Assembly (NCBI RefSeq): GCF_028289625.1 | Contig: NZ_JANQOM010000004.1 | Span: 1 to 60,274, forward strand | Direction of reading: 5' to 3' | Source: Winogradskyella sp. | Lineage (GTDB): Bacteria > Bacteroidota > Bacteroidia > Flavobacteriales > Flavobacteriaceae | Length of the DNA stretch: 60,274 nt | Shown: one piece after another, positions 51,685 to 60,245 of the stretch | Layout of the letters: each line of letters opens with the position of its first letter | How positions within the stretch are numbered: position 1 is the first letter of the stretch | Notes under the pieces: model-generated | Told to the model about the DNA's origin: nothing | Database searches by the model: none | The model's input: only the letters and a program-made list of their open reading frames with translations | Made by a program: the position numbers and the translations under genes

Positions 51685-53856
51685 CTAAAAATCCCAGCGA
51701 TAGTTTACTTTCAACGCCACACCCCAATTGGTACGCTCTAGTTGCTCGTTAAAATTATCCGTAATTACAATGTAAACATAAGAAAGTGGCCTGTATTCCC
51801 ATTGTAATCTGCTATTGATGTTTAGATTATTATTTTGCGTACTGTACTGAACATATGTCGTCCAATTAAATCGATTGGTAAAAAATACTTCACCTGTAAA
51901 TTGTGCCAAATGAAAGGTTTCCCGGCCTAAATTGTTTAAATCTATATCATCTAACTGATAACTCATTAAAAGATTGGTGTAAGGCAGTAAACGATAGTTT
52001 AATGTGGCTCCAATTGTTGTATTTAAGCCATTATAAAACTGACCATACTGCGCATATCCTCTATAAACAAAACTTCTATTCCGAGAAGAGTTATAACCTG
52101 CTCTTGCCCTAAAATAACGATACTGATCAGGTACTATAGGATTGCCATTACCTAAGGCATCAAAAGCATATTTTAAGTTGACATAATCGTGATACAAGTT
52201 CACATATATCGCAGAGAGCTCTTTGAAGAACAATGCCGTATTAAAAAATGAGATAGATTGCTGTACCCTTCCATTCTCATCCCAATAAGTATTATTAGAT
52301 CCATTGAAATAGCGATACTGATTGATGCGCTTAGAATGTTCGGGAAATTTGGTCAAAACTCCATATACACTACTTTGTGTATAGCCTTCCCTTATAATCG
52401 TATTTTGCTCGGCATCAAAGTTTAGTAAACGCGGCGTGAAACCTACGTCGGCGATATAATTACGTTGTACTTGCCTTAACGTAGCACCAAATTCAACGCC
52501 ACGGATATTATAAAATAGTCCGGCGTTATAGAAGTTATCCTTCCCTGAACTATCTGAAGTGAAGCTCTTAGCGACATTGGCTATACCAATCCATTTTCGA
52601 TCTTTGGATTTGTAATTGAGGTTGATTCCGGCAATGCGGTTATAGTCGTTTGTAAGTTCAAAGCCATCAGTTGCTTGTCGGTTTACAAAAAAGCCCGTTG
52701 AGGCAAAGCGATTACTTATTTGTTGTTCACCCACCAGTACAGTGAAGTTTTGTGAGAGTTTGGTGTCTGCGTTCTCAGTCTGTGCATTTAGTATACCTAA
52801 GCGTGTTTTTTGGGCAACATTACCAGATAGTTTTAAGCCAAATTGCATTGGGGTTTCTTGCCCGATACGTCGCGAATAAAAAGGATTGACATCATCTGGG
52901 CCAAGATTGGAGAATAAATCAGCATTTTCAAGAAAAAAGTTACGCTGTTCCGGAAAAAAAACATCAAACCGTGTTAAGTTGGTCACTTGCTGGTCGACGT
53001 CTATTTGTGAGAAATCAGGATTGATTGTGGCGTCTAATTTTAATGACGAATTGATGTTGTACTGAATATCGAGACTTGGGATAATACTGGTGTCTTTTAC
53101 ATCTGTAACCAGATCGTTATTGTTATTAGCGGTAATAGATGGTACCAAGGCAAAACGCGCTGCAGTGGTTTTGGGTAAATTGTCGATGGTAAAAGATTGA
53201 AAAAACCGCAAATCGAATAACCTGTAATTTCGACTCAAATCAGTAAAAATAGTCCACGAGTTGTTTTTAATGTCTCGCATATAAGTCTGTACCGCAATAG
53301 CACCATTGTTTTGATTAAAACTTAGGTTTTTAAATGGAATCGCCAATTCAAATTGTTTATTTGTGCCGTTGACCTGTGTAGCTGCGCTCCAAACCGTATT
53401 CCAATTTGAACTCAGACTAAATCCTTCGTTGATACGCTCTATGAGTCCATCTACTTGGGCACCTCCCATGTTTACTGCGAAGTAATAGGCGCTTTGTTGT
53501 TGCAACTGCGTATCCATAATAAAGACAAAAGTTTCACTTTCGGCAACGGTGTTCGCTATATCATCGCGCTTAAGCGAACTTAATTGCACCTTGTTTGTGG
53601 TGTCTCTGTAAACGGCTGATATAAATAAGTATTCGCCATTATGAAATAGTTTAACTTCGGTCTGATTTTTTGCAAGACCTATATCTACTGGTAAATAATT
53701 ATGAAAATTCGTATATGTGGGAAGTTGATTCCAAACGTCTTCGTTGAGCTCTCCATCAACGTTTATAGACTGCTCTATAAATTTGATCTCTAAAGATTCT
53801 TGTGTCCAGCTATTAGCTGTGTAAGACAATAACAGCACAACAACGAAATACTTCAT
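51685..53856 (-). CDS. DUF5916 outer membrane protein with CBM9-like domain
   Basis: This 723-residue protein has a signal peptide (about 1-18). Residues about 22-200 form a carbohydrate-binding-module-9-like domain (INVDGELNEDVWNQL, EVKLFHNGEYLFISAVYRD, FVFIMDTQLQQQSAYYFAVN). The rest is a DUF5916 region with outer-membrane-barrel character: KLDATINPDFSQIDVDQQVTNLTRFDVFFPEQRNFFLEN, here broken by family gaps, is its best-known stretch, and the chain ends NYRWDF with a terminal aromatic. Family members occur in the Bacteroidota outer membrane and may take part in uptake or surface display; function is unproven. The NTF2-like gene ends 18 bases upstream, so the two are probably co-transcribed. 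Confidence 0.88.
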   Translation of the reverse strand: MKYFVVVLLLSYTANSWTQESLEIKFIEQSINVDGELNEDVWNQLPTYTNFHNYLPVDIGLAKNQTEVKLFHNGEYLFISAVYRDTTNKVQLSSLKRDDIANTVAESETFVFIMDTQLQQQSAYYFAVNMGGAQVDGLIERINEGFSLSSNWNTVWSAATQVNGTNKQFELAIPFKNLSFNQNNGAIAVQTYMRDIKNNSWTIFTDLSRNYRLFDLRFFQSFTIDNLPKTTAARFALVPSITANNNNDLVTDVKDTSIIPSLDIQYNINSSLKLDATINPDFSQIDVDQQVTNLTRFDVFFPEQRNFFLENADLFSNLGPDDVNPFYSRRIGQETPMQFGLKLSGNVAQKTRLGILNAQTENADTKLSQNFTVLVGEQQISNRFASTGFFVNRQATDGFELTNDYNRIAGINLNYKSKDRKWIGIANVAKSFTSDSSGKDNFYNAGLFYNIRGVEFGATLRQVQRNYIADVGFTPRLLNFDAEQNTIIREGYTQSSVYGVLTKFPEHSKRINQYRYFNGSNNTYWDENGRVQQSISFFNTALFFKELSAIYVNLYHDYVNLKYAFDALGNGNPIVPDQYRYFRARAGYNSSRNRSFVYRGYAQYGQFYNGLNTTIGATLNYRLLPYTNLLMSYQLDDIDLNNLGRETFHLAQFTGEVFFTNRFNWTTYVQYSTQNNNLNINSRLQWEYRPLSYVYIVITDNFNEQLERTNWGVALKVNYRWDF

Positions 53857-53874
53857 AAATGGAATGTGCTACTG

Positions 53875-54309
53875 TTAATTTCCGTTTGGTTTTAGCGAAA
53901 AAATCTTGTTGACGATTTTCCATTCACCATCAATTTTCAGCAGATTTACATAGTCTACTACTACCCGTTTAGGATATGTAATCTCTAGTTTGGCGTGTGC
54001 CGCTTTTCCAGTGATGCTGATGTAGGCAATACTATTGGTTCTGTTCTTTTCAGGTTCACGGCCTTTTTCGGCGGCAAACACTTTGAGAGCATTGTATTCC
54101 TGGTAACCAGACTTTGAGGAAACGTACTTCATCGTAGCATTGGGATGAAAGGCTAGTTTTAAGGTTTCAAAATCTTTATTAGTGTCGCCTTCCAGATAAG
54201 CATTAATGGTATGTTCAACCATGGCATAATCTGAAGTCTGAGCAAAAAATAACTGACTTGAACTGCCTATGATTAACAAAATCAAGAATTGAAAAGTGGG
54301 TGATTTCAT
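53875..54309 (-). CDS. Secreted NTF2-like (SnoaL/lumazine-binding type) protein
   Basis: This 144-residue protein has a signal peptide (about 1-23, ending FFAQ) followed by one NTF2-like cone domain. Typical features are YAMVEHTINAYLEGDTNKD (first helices), LKLAFHPNATMKYV, and the closing strands VDYVNLLKIDGEWKIVNKIFSLKPN. Such domains bind small ligands or act as hydrolases or isomerases; no catalytic dyad is obvious. It is likely the first gene of a two-gene operon with the DUF5916 gene. Before the serine-hydrolase insertion it was probably divergent from the histidine-kinase gene, because a decayed copy of the kinase upstream region begins 23 bases away. Confidence 0.85.
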   Translation of the reverse strand: MKSPTFQFLILLIIGSSSQLFFAQTSDYAMVEHTINAYLEGDTNKDFETLKLAFHPNATMKYVSSKSGYQEYNALKVFAAEKGREPEKNRTNSIAYISITGKAAHAKLEITYPKRVVVDYVNLLKIDGEWKIVNKIFSLKPNGN

Positions 54310-54332
54310 TGTGATGTGTTTAATGGTTCAGA

Positions 54333-54534
54333 ACAAACCTACAGCAAGAAAACACTCCTGTTCTAAAAAATAGACAAATACAGATTGGGCGCATACATAA
54401 CCCGAAAAACGGGTTCATAGACCTAAAACTAGTATTGGTATACGGTTATAATGTGTTTTGGCGGAAATTGGCACAAGTAGCATTAAGAAATCTTATTTTT
54501 ATATCGTAATAGTGAAAGCAATCCACAGATGGAG
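54333..54534 (+). repeat. Diverged duplicate of the region upstream of the histidine kinase gene
   Basis: About 202 bases align with 55917-56119 with one or two small gaps; I count about 146 identical bases (72%). Shared blocks include TTCATAGACCTA, CTAGTATTG and ATTGGCA followed by AGTAGCA. The copy reaches the kinase start codon (ATG at 54529-54531 against 56114-56116), but no kinase frame follows. Together the two copies form direct repeats around the serine hydrolase gene. Confidence 0.8.
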
Positions 54535-54566
54535 TAATTGATATAATAATGTTTTTTTGATTCAGC

Positions 54567-55844
54567 TTATTGATTATCAGCAATTTTCTTTTCAAAGCTG
54601 GCGACCAACTTTCTAATTTCTCCAAAAGCATAAATTCTACTGTTGCACATTCCAATTCCACCAATTCCAGTTTCAGGATTAAAATAAGCAAATGAAAATA
54701 CACCTATTTCTCCACCGTTATGAATTATATACCCCTTGCTAGAAATACTCCAAAAAATTCCAACATTATACCCATCACTGAATTCCGAATTATCTCGTTC
54801 CACAAAATTTTCAGCCGTTAGTTGTGGTTCAAAAAGCGTTTTGTAGGATGCTTCTTTAAGAATAGTTCCTTGCCCATAATATCCTTTCAGCATTTCCATC
54901 ATATACTTACTTAAATCTGAAACGCTGGAGATTAAATGTCCTTCTGGGTAACCTTGGTATGTGTTTCTAGGAAATACATAATTCTTCGTAGGTGACTCAG
55001 GGTTATCGGGGCAAAATGGTTTTGACAATAGAGACTCATCTACATCCTCATAAAACCAACCTGAATTTGACATTCCTAACGGTTGTAAAATAAATTCTTT
55101 AGTATAATCTGAAAAACTGAGTCCTGATCGTATTTCGATAATACGAGCAGCTACTGAAGTACCTACATTTGAGTAATTATAATATGCCCCTGGCTTAGAT
55201 TTTGTAAAACTATTCTCATTATACCACTTGCCTTTTTTAGTACATACATTCTGTATATATTCATCAAGTGACAGTGGTTTGTTGTTTTCAATGGAAATCA
55301 AAAAATTGTAGTTTTCATTAGGAATTTCTCCTTTCTTTATGGTGTTTGGTTCTAAGAGCCAATAGGATTTTTCAAAATCATCGAAATAGTGCGGAATTGT
55401 TGAAGTATGTGTGGCCAGATGCTTGACTAAAATTTCATCTCCCGGAAAAAATGGATTTATAATGTTATACGGAAGGATATCATTTATTTTTTCATTTAAA
55501 TCCAATTTACCTTGCTCAATAAGCTTCATTAAAGCTACTCCAACAAATGTCTTAGAAATAGATGCTATCGGATGGATTGTATGTTCCGTATATTCTTTTT
55601 TTCTATCTATGTCGGCATAGCCTATACCTTTTATAAAAATGATTGAGTCTTTATTTACTAAAGAAATTGCAGTACCAGGGAACCCACTTTTTTGGTATAG
55701 TTCTTCAAAGCTATTGTTAAGGCTATCCAATATTGGTAAAATATTGCTTATTTCATTTGCTATAGGACTTTTTCTGTTTTTATCTGCACAACTAACAATT
55801 AATATCAGTAAGATTGAACATTTTAAAATAGTCTTCATTCTCAA
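54567..55844 (-). CDS. Class C-like serine hydrolase lipoprotein
   Basis: This 425-residue protein has a lipobox ending IVSC (Cys19), so it is probably anchored in the envelope. The penicillin-binding/beta-lactamase fold shows Ser95-Ile-Ser-Lys98, Tyr224-Ser-Asn226 and His375-Asn-Gly377, the complete SxxK, YxN and HxG set. It may act on D-peptides, esters or cell-wall fragments; true beta-lactamase activity cannot be inferred. The chain ends KKIADNQ at 54567. It lies between two diverged copies of a 200-base sequence (54333-54534 and 55917-56119) and is divergent from a LytS/LytTR pair. The other LytTR pair in the window also neighbours a gene with this fold. Confidence 0.9.
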   Translation of the reverse strand: MRMKTILKCSILLILIVSCADKNRKSPIANEISNILPILDSLNNSFEELYQKSGFPGTAISLVNKDSIIFIKGIGYADIDRKKEYTEHTIHPIASISKTFVGVALMKLIEQGKLDLNEKINDILPYNIINPFFPGDEILVKHLATHTSTIPHYFDDFEKSYWLLEPNTIKKGEIPNENYNFLISIENNKPLSLDEYIQNVCTKKGKWYNENSFTKSKPGAYYNYSNVGTSVAARIIEIRSGLSFSDYTKEFILQPLGMSNSGWFYEDVDESLLSKPFCPDNPESPTKNYVFPRNTYQGYPEGHLISSVSDLSKYMMEMLKGYYGQGTILKEASYKTLFEPQLTAENFVERDNSEFSDGYNVGIFWSISSKGYIIHNGGEIGVFSFAYFNPETGIGGIGMCNSRIYAFGEIRKLVASFEKKIADNQ

Positions 55845-55916
55845 TTGGATTGGTTTTCTTGCTAATGACTTTGATTTTCACTAGATGCTACATGAATTTT
55901 ATCAAAAAATTTTGCA

Positions 55917-56119
55917 ACAAATCTATAACAAGTAAACATCCCTATTTTGAAAAATAGACCGAAATTTATAATACGCATACGAAACCCAAAAAGCAGTTTC
56001 ATAGACCTAGGCCTAGTATTGATATGTATTTTTAACGTGTTTCAACGAAAATTGGCATCAGTAGCAACCAGAAACCTTATTTTTGAAAATTGGGATAGTC
56101 AAAGCATTCAACGATGAAG
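55917..56119 (+). repeat. Upstream region of the histidine kinase gene, intact copy of the direct repeat
   Basis: This is the partner of 54333-54534. It contains the 5' region and first codons of the LytS-type kinase (ATG at 56114), so it should hold the kinase promoter. The preserved coding start suggests this is the functional copy and the other has decayed. Confidence 0.8.
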
Positions 56120-57178
56120 CTATTGTTTAATTCTGGTATCATACGACACACGCTATTTTGGTTAAGCATTTTTGTTTATTTCCTTATCACCTCCAATATG
56201 GTGTTTTTTAAAGATTACAAACACCTTGTTGAGAGCACGCTTACTTTAATGGTTCCACAAATTATTCTTGCTTATGTTTTATTGGATTTGCTTATTCCCA
56301 GATTGCTCAACAAGAAAAAGTATATCCTTTTTACCTTAGGTACACTCATAGTATTCACTGCTATTTTTATAGGCTATGTGGCATTGCGAAAATATTATTT
56401 TGACGTTGTTTATATAGAAACCTATAATGAAATTGCTATAAGTCATGCAAAGCTATCCTTAGGAAGGCAATTGCTCGATCCAAGTTATTTTTTTAGTAAA
56501 ACGGTAAAATTCCTAACGCCTGCTGCACTGCTCTTTACATATCGCTTGTATAAAAATCAACAGGATATATTACAGCTGCGCGAACAAAAGCGCTTAGCGG
56601 AATTAAGTGCCCTAAAGAACCAATTGAATCCACATTTTTTATTCAATACACTCAATAATTTGTATGCATTAGCCTTGGAGCGTTCAGATAAAACGCCCGA
56701 AGTTATCGAACGCTTATCTGAAATTTTGGATTATATGTTGTATCGCTGCAAGGACAACTATGTATCGCTAGAAAAAGAAATTGCCTTAATTGAAAACTAT
56801 TTGGCCTTAGAAAAAATTAGATATGGGAAACGTGTGCTAATAACATTTGAAAGCAGTAACCATACCAATGAAAAAATTGCACCTCTTATTTTACTTACTT
56901 TTATTGAGAATGCCTTTAAGCATGGTGTTAGCCAGGAATTGGATGTGGCCAAAATACATATATCGTTAGAGACTAACGATAATACTATTACATTTTTGAT
57001 AACCAACACAAAACCAAGCTCTACAGTAAGACATACAATGGGAAGAAATGAAACCATGGGCTTGGAAAATGTCACTAAGCAACTAAATCTGCTCTATGAT
57101 AAAGCGTATAGTCTAGATATAAGCGATTTACCTGATATGTACAAAGTACAATTAAATATTCCTGCCTATGACCTATAA
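56114..57178 (+). CDS. LytS-type sensor histidine kinase
   Basis: This 354-residue membrane kinase has four hydrophobic segments (about 12-32, 44-62, 70-90 and 131-145), a short coiled linker and the His_kinase domain. The phospho-acceptor is His174 in QLNPHFLFNTLNN, and Asn266 in FIENAFKHG contacts ATP. The G box reads TMGLENV, with a single Gly-Leu pair, as is common in this family. No periplasmic sensor domain is present. The stop overlaps the response-regulator start by 11 bases. A decayed copy of its upstream region lies beyond the neighbouring serine hydrolase gene. Confidence 0.95.
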   Translation: MKLLFNSGIIRHTLFWLSIFVYFLITSNMVFFKDYKHLVESTLTLMVPQIILAYVLLDLLIPRLLNKKKYILFTLGTLIVFTAIFIGYVALRKYYFDVVYIETYNEIAISHAKLSLGRQLLDPSYFFSKTVKFLTPAALLFTYRLYKNQQDILQLREQKRLAELSALKNQLNPHFLFNTLNNLYALALERSDKTPEVIERLSEILDYMLYRCKDNYVSLEKEIALIENYLALEKIRYGKRVLITFESSNHTNEKIAPLILLTFIENAFKHGVSQELDVAKIHISLETNDNTITFLITNTKPSSTVRHTMGRNETMGLENVTKQLNLLYDKAYSLDISDLPDMYKVQLNIPAYDL

Positions 57179-57866
57179 GTGCTTGATTGTAGATGATGAA
57201 GAATTGGCAAGACGATTGCTTACCAACCACCTTGCACAACTCAAGGATTTTGAACTCGTAGCGACTTGCGAAAGCGCCATTGAAGCCAGTGCGTTATTAA
57301 AAGAGCATTCTATAGATTTATTGTTTTTAGATATTGAAATGCCAGTATTGAAAGGGGTCGATTTTTTTAAAAACCTAGTGGAAAAACCAAAAGTCATCTT
57401 CACCACAGCCTATCGTGATTATGCCGTTGATGGTTTTGAACTTGATGCAGTGGATTATTTGCTGAAGCCAATCACATTTGCTCGTTTTTTCAAAGCAATA
57501 GAAAAGTATAGATATCAGCAACTGCCTTTTGAAAAGGTAGAAAAGATTCCATTAATAAAAGATGATTTCATCTTTATCCGAAAAGACCGTAAACAGGTTA
57601 AAGTATACTATGAAGACATTTTATACATTGAAAGCTTGAAAGACTACATTAAAATTCATACTAGAGATACCAATCATACTATTAAGTATAGCATTAGCGC
57701 ATTTCACAAATTATTAGATAAACGTTTTTTGCGTACGCATCGTAGCTATATTGTAAACAGTGATTGTATAACTGCATATACGACCTATGATATTGAGATA
57801 CAAACTATAGAAATTCCTATTGGTGAAAGTTACAAGAAACAAGTAGAAGCCTATTTAAAAGGATAA
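57168..57866 (+). CDS. LytTR-family response regulator
   Basis: This 232-residue regulator has a receiver domain (1-118) with Asp9-Asp10, phospho-acceptor Asp55 in FLDIEMP, FTTAY and LLKP, and a LytTR DNA-binding domain (about 132-230) with FIFIRKDRKQVKVYYEDILYIES, here spanning two strands, FLRTHRSYIVN and IPIGESYKKQV. It is the cognate partner of the overlapping LytS-type kinase. Its closest relative in the window is the regulator at 20893-21615, but the output domains differ enough that separate targets are likely. A hairpin terminator follows at 57986. Confidence 0.95.
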   Translation: MTYKCLIVDDEELARRLLTNHLAQLKDFELVATCESAIEASALLKEHSIDLLFLDIEMPVLKGVDFFKNLVEKPKVIFTTAYRDYAVDGFELDAVDYLLKPITFARFFKAIEKYRYQQLPFEKVEKIPLIKDDFIFIRKDRKQVKVYYEDILYIESLKDYIKIHTRDTNHTIKYSISAFHKLLDKRFLRTHRSYIVNSDCITAYTTYDIEIQTIEIPIGESYKKQVEAYLKG

Positions 57867-57985
57867 ATGTGGTGTCTTCAGTAACACATTTACTGACTAG
57901 ATATGTCTGTTAAACTAAATAGGTCTTAGCGAATTTCGGAAATTCGATTTTCCACACTAACCTACCTTTTGAATGTGATATAAAA

Positions 57986-58026
57986 AAACCTTAGGTTACC
58001 GGTATCTATTTGATTATCCTAAGTTT
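57986..58026. terminator. Bidirectional terminator between convergent genes
   Basis: An imperfect stem (AAACCTTAGGTTA with TTATCCTAAGTTT) lies between the LytTR stop (57866) and the stop of the 58025 gene. A preceding A run supplies a T run on the minus strand. A separate CGAATTT/AAATTCG palindrome lies upstream near 57932. Confidence 0.55.
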
Positions 58027-58636
58027 ATTCCTGATGCAAAGCCTTAACGTGGGCATATACCTTAACTCCATTAACGACGGTTTCTATGTTGTCTCTTAGC
58101 ATTTTAATGCCTTTAACATCATTCACATTGCCTTCAGGTGATATAGCAAAGACCTTAAAAGTTTTATTGTCTTTGCCCATAACTCTAATGCTCACCGTAT
58201 TTCCTGTACGTTGGATTCCCTGTATGGAAAACTGTTCACCGTTGTCGGTAATCGCCTTAACATCCAATACAGACCCATCCTTTTTTATGGCCTTAAGGGC
58301 ATAGGAATTATCACTAATGACCAGTTTTACGGGTAAAACAGCTTCATTATATAAGCATTTGATATCTAGTAGACTCGTATCATCATAGGTTTGCAGTCCT
58401 TTAATAGCATACAAATTACCAGCTTTGTCCACAGCTTTGACTTTAATGAGCTTGGCTTCTGGCATATAGGCCTTGACGTCCCATAAGACATCTGGCGGTA
58501 GTTCGGTCTCTGGTTTGTGGGTGTTGGTTTTATCGATGCCCAGTTCTTGCGCATTGATTTGAGCTTTGCCAAATATAATTATGAACACGAATGCCATAAT
58601 AGGTGTTGCTTTTAAAGTCTTTATTGAGCGTATCAT
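58025..58636 (-). CDS. Secreted repeat-motif protein of unknown function
   Basis: This 203-residue protein has a signal peptide (about 1-29, ending INAQ). The mature chain repeats a short motif with Val/Ile-Lys-Ala/Gly and a Gly turn: WDVKAYMP, IKVKAVDKAGNLYAIKG, LLDIKCL, LKAIKKDGSVLDVKAI, FSIQGIQRTG and VFAISPEGNVNDVKGI. The spacing of about 20-25 residues suggests a beta-rich repeat fold, probably periplasmic. I cannot name the family with confidence. It is monocistronic and convergent with the LytTR gene. The MltF-like gene upstream on the same strand ends 121 bases away. Confidence 0.7.
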   Translation of the reverse strand: MIRSIKTLKATPIMAFVFIIIFGKAQINAQELGIDKTNTHKPETELPPDVLWDVKAYMPEAKLIKVKAVDKAGNLYAIKGLQTYDDTSLLDIKCLYNEAVLPVKLVISDNSYALKAIKKDGSVLDVKAITDNGEQFSIQGIQRTGNTVSIRVMGKDNKTFKVFAISPEGNVNDVKGIKMLRDNIETVVNGVKVYAHVKALHQE

Positions 58637-58757
58637 AGGTAATAGTTTTAAGTTATCAAGATAACCATAAGTCCTAAGGATAACTATGATAAAAATCAGC
58701 CTTTTGCAGTAAAATAGTGAGACTTTAAATTGCCGTAAAGTTTACGACTTATAAGGT

Positions 58758-60245
58758 TTAGTCTAGACTTATAAATTGGTTGTAGTGGTTGTAGCGTTCA
58801 AATATTTGGTCGACGTAAGTTACGGGTTCTAAACCTCTTACGTAGCCGTGTTTAATAAAAGGCTTCGTATAGTTTTTGGGTAAGCTCAACTCCAACATCG
58901 CTTGATCAACATGATCTGTCCAAACATTGGGATTTAGTCCATTGGCTTCGGCGAGTCGCTGTGCATCCAACACATGGCCGTAACCAGAATTATAAGATGC
59001 CAAGGCAAATTTTATACGGTTCTCTTGGTCTTCAATATGCTCAAAATAGCTATACATCTGTTGTAAATAGGTAGTCCCTCCACCTAAGCTTTCAATAGGA
59101 TCAGAAATATCTTTTATGCCTAAAGACTCTGCCGTTGCTGGCATCACTTGCATTAAACCTTGGGCTCCTGCCCAAGATTGGGCATTGGGATCAAATCGAG
59201 ATTCTTGATAGACTTGCGAGGCCAATAACCTCCAATCTAACCCTATTTTCTCGGCATGTATCTTAATATGGTCGTCATATTTACTAATCTGATTGTTTTT
59301 AAGACTGTAATAATCGCTTTTAATGCGTCTGTTAAAAAAGCGCTTATTCTTAAAGTACTTGTTGTAAATGACCTTATAGGCCACAGTCTTTTTTTCCTTT
59401 CTTATCCACGCATTGACCGCTTCCCTGAATTTTACGGCTTTGGTTCGGGTTACCCAAGCAATGCGCTGTGAAAATGAAATGGGTACCTCTATATTCAGTA
59501 TAGGTTGATTAGACGCATTGATTTTTGCCAGGTTTTGGTCCGCAATGGTATACTTAATTTTACCTTCGGCCACCATATCTATAATCTCTGGTGTTGTTAA
59601 TTTACTGTCTAGGGTATCAACAATGATGTTTCCGCCTATTTCATTCGACAAACTTAAAATGCGTTCGTAGTAGGCCGAGTTTTTTCGTATGGAAACCGTA
59701 TCATCGATTAATTCTATGACGTCTTTTACCAAATGTTTTTGGAGTGTACTCCATGACATCTGTCTGTAATTGTCTGGTTTTCGTTGCACCAGAACTTGTT
59801 TGGTAAGGTAGAGATGTTCAGTAAAATCCACTTCCCATTTGCGTTGGTTAGTAATGGTCATGCCATGTGCAATAAGATCGACATCTCCTCTATTGAGCAC
59901 TTCGAATTCTGAATCCAAATCGTTAGAAATAATAAGTTCGAGCTGAAGATTAAGATGGTCGGCCAATTTGTTTAAGAGTTCGTATTCGAAACCCATAGCC
60001 TGACCTTTGTACAGGAAGTAACTGGTACTGCTATACACCACTAATGCCCTTAAAACCCCATCCTTTTTGATGTCGTCTAAATCGCGATTTACAGAATTAG
60101 CAACAATAGGATTATAGTCAGCATCTACATCAGATTGCGATGTATTCTGTTGTCGACAAGAACTGATGGTTAGGGCAATCAGTACGAGTAGATATGATTT
60201 CAGCGTCGTCTTCACGTCATCTAAATATAGGAATATTTGCGACAT
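58758..60245 (-). CDS. mltF: MltF-like lytic transglycosylase lipoprotein
   Basis: This 495-residue lipoprotein has a lipobox ending TISSC (Cys30). Residues about 60-300 form a family 3 solute-binding domain (GVLRALVVYSSTSYF, MGFEYELLNKLADHL, GDVDLIAHGMT) as in MltF. Residues about 325-480 form a lytic transglycosylase SLT domain with catalytic Glu348 in QVYQESRFDP, then AGAQGLMQVMPATA and ALASYNSGYGHV. It should cleave peptidoglycan glycan strands from the periplasmic side, with the binding domain sensing wall peptides. The start at 60245 gives a longer than usual n-region (MSQIFLYLDDVKTTLK); a later start is possible but would remove positive charge. Thirty bases remain upstream to the window edge. 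Confidence 0.9.
   Translation of the reverse strand: MSQIFLYLDDVKTTLKSYLLVLIALTISSCRQQNTSQSDVDADYNPIVANSVNRDLDDIKKDGVLRALVVYSSTSYFLYKGQAMGFEYELLNKLADHLNLQLELIISNDLDSEFEVLNRGDVDLIAHGMTITNQRKWEVDFTEHLYLTKQVLVQRKPDNYRQMSWSTLQKHLVKDVIELIDDTVSIRKNSAYYERILSLSNEIGGNIIVDTLDSKLTTPEIIDMVAEGKIKYTIADQNLAKINASNQPILNIEVPISFSQRIAWVTRTKAVKFREAVNAWIRKEKKTVAYKVIYNKYFKNKRFFNRRIKSDYYSLKNNQISKYDDHIKIHAEKIGLDWRLLASQVYQESRFDPNAQSWAGAQGLMQVMPATAESLGIKDISDPIESLGGGTTYLQQMYSYFEHIEDQENRIKFALASYNSGYGHVLDAQRLAEANGLNPNVWTDHVDQAMLELSLPKNYTKPFIKHGYVRGLEPVTYVDQIFERYNHYNQFISLD

Noticed and set aside
54446..54703. Open frame of 85 codons on the minus strand
   Set aside because: It overlaps the serine hydrolase C-terminus in another frame and the decayed repeat copy, and its protein has no plausible composition.
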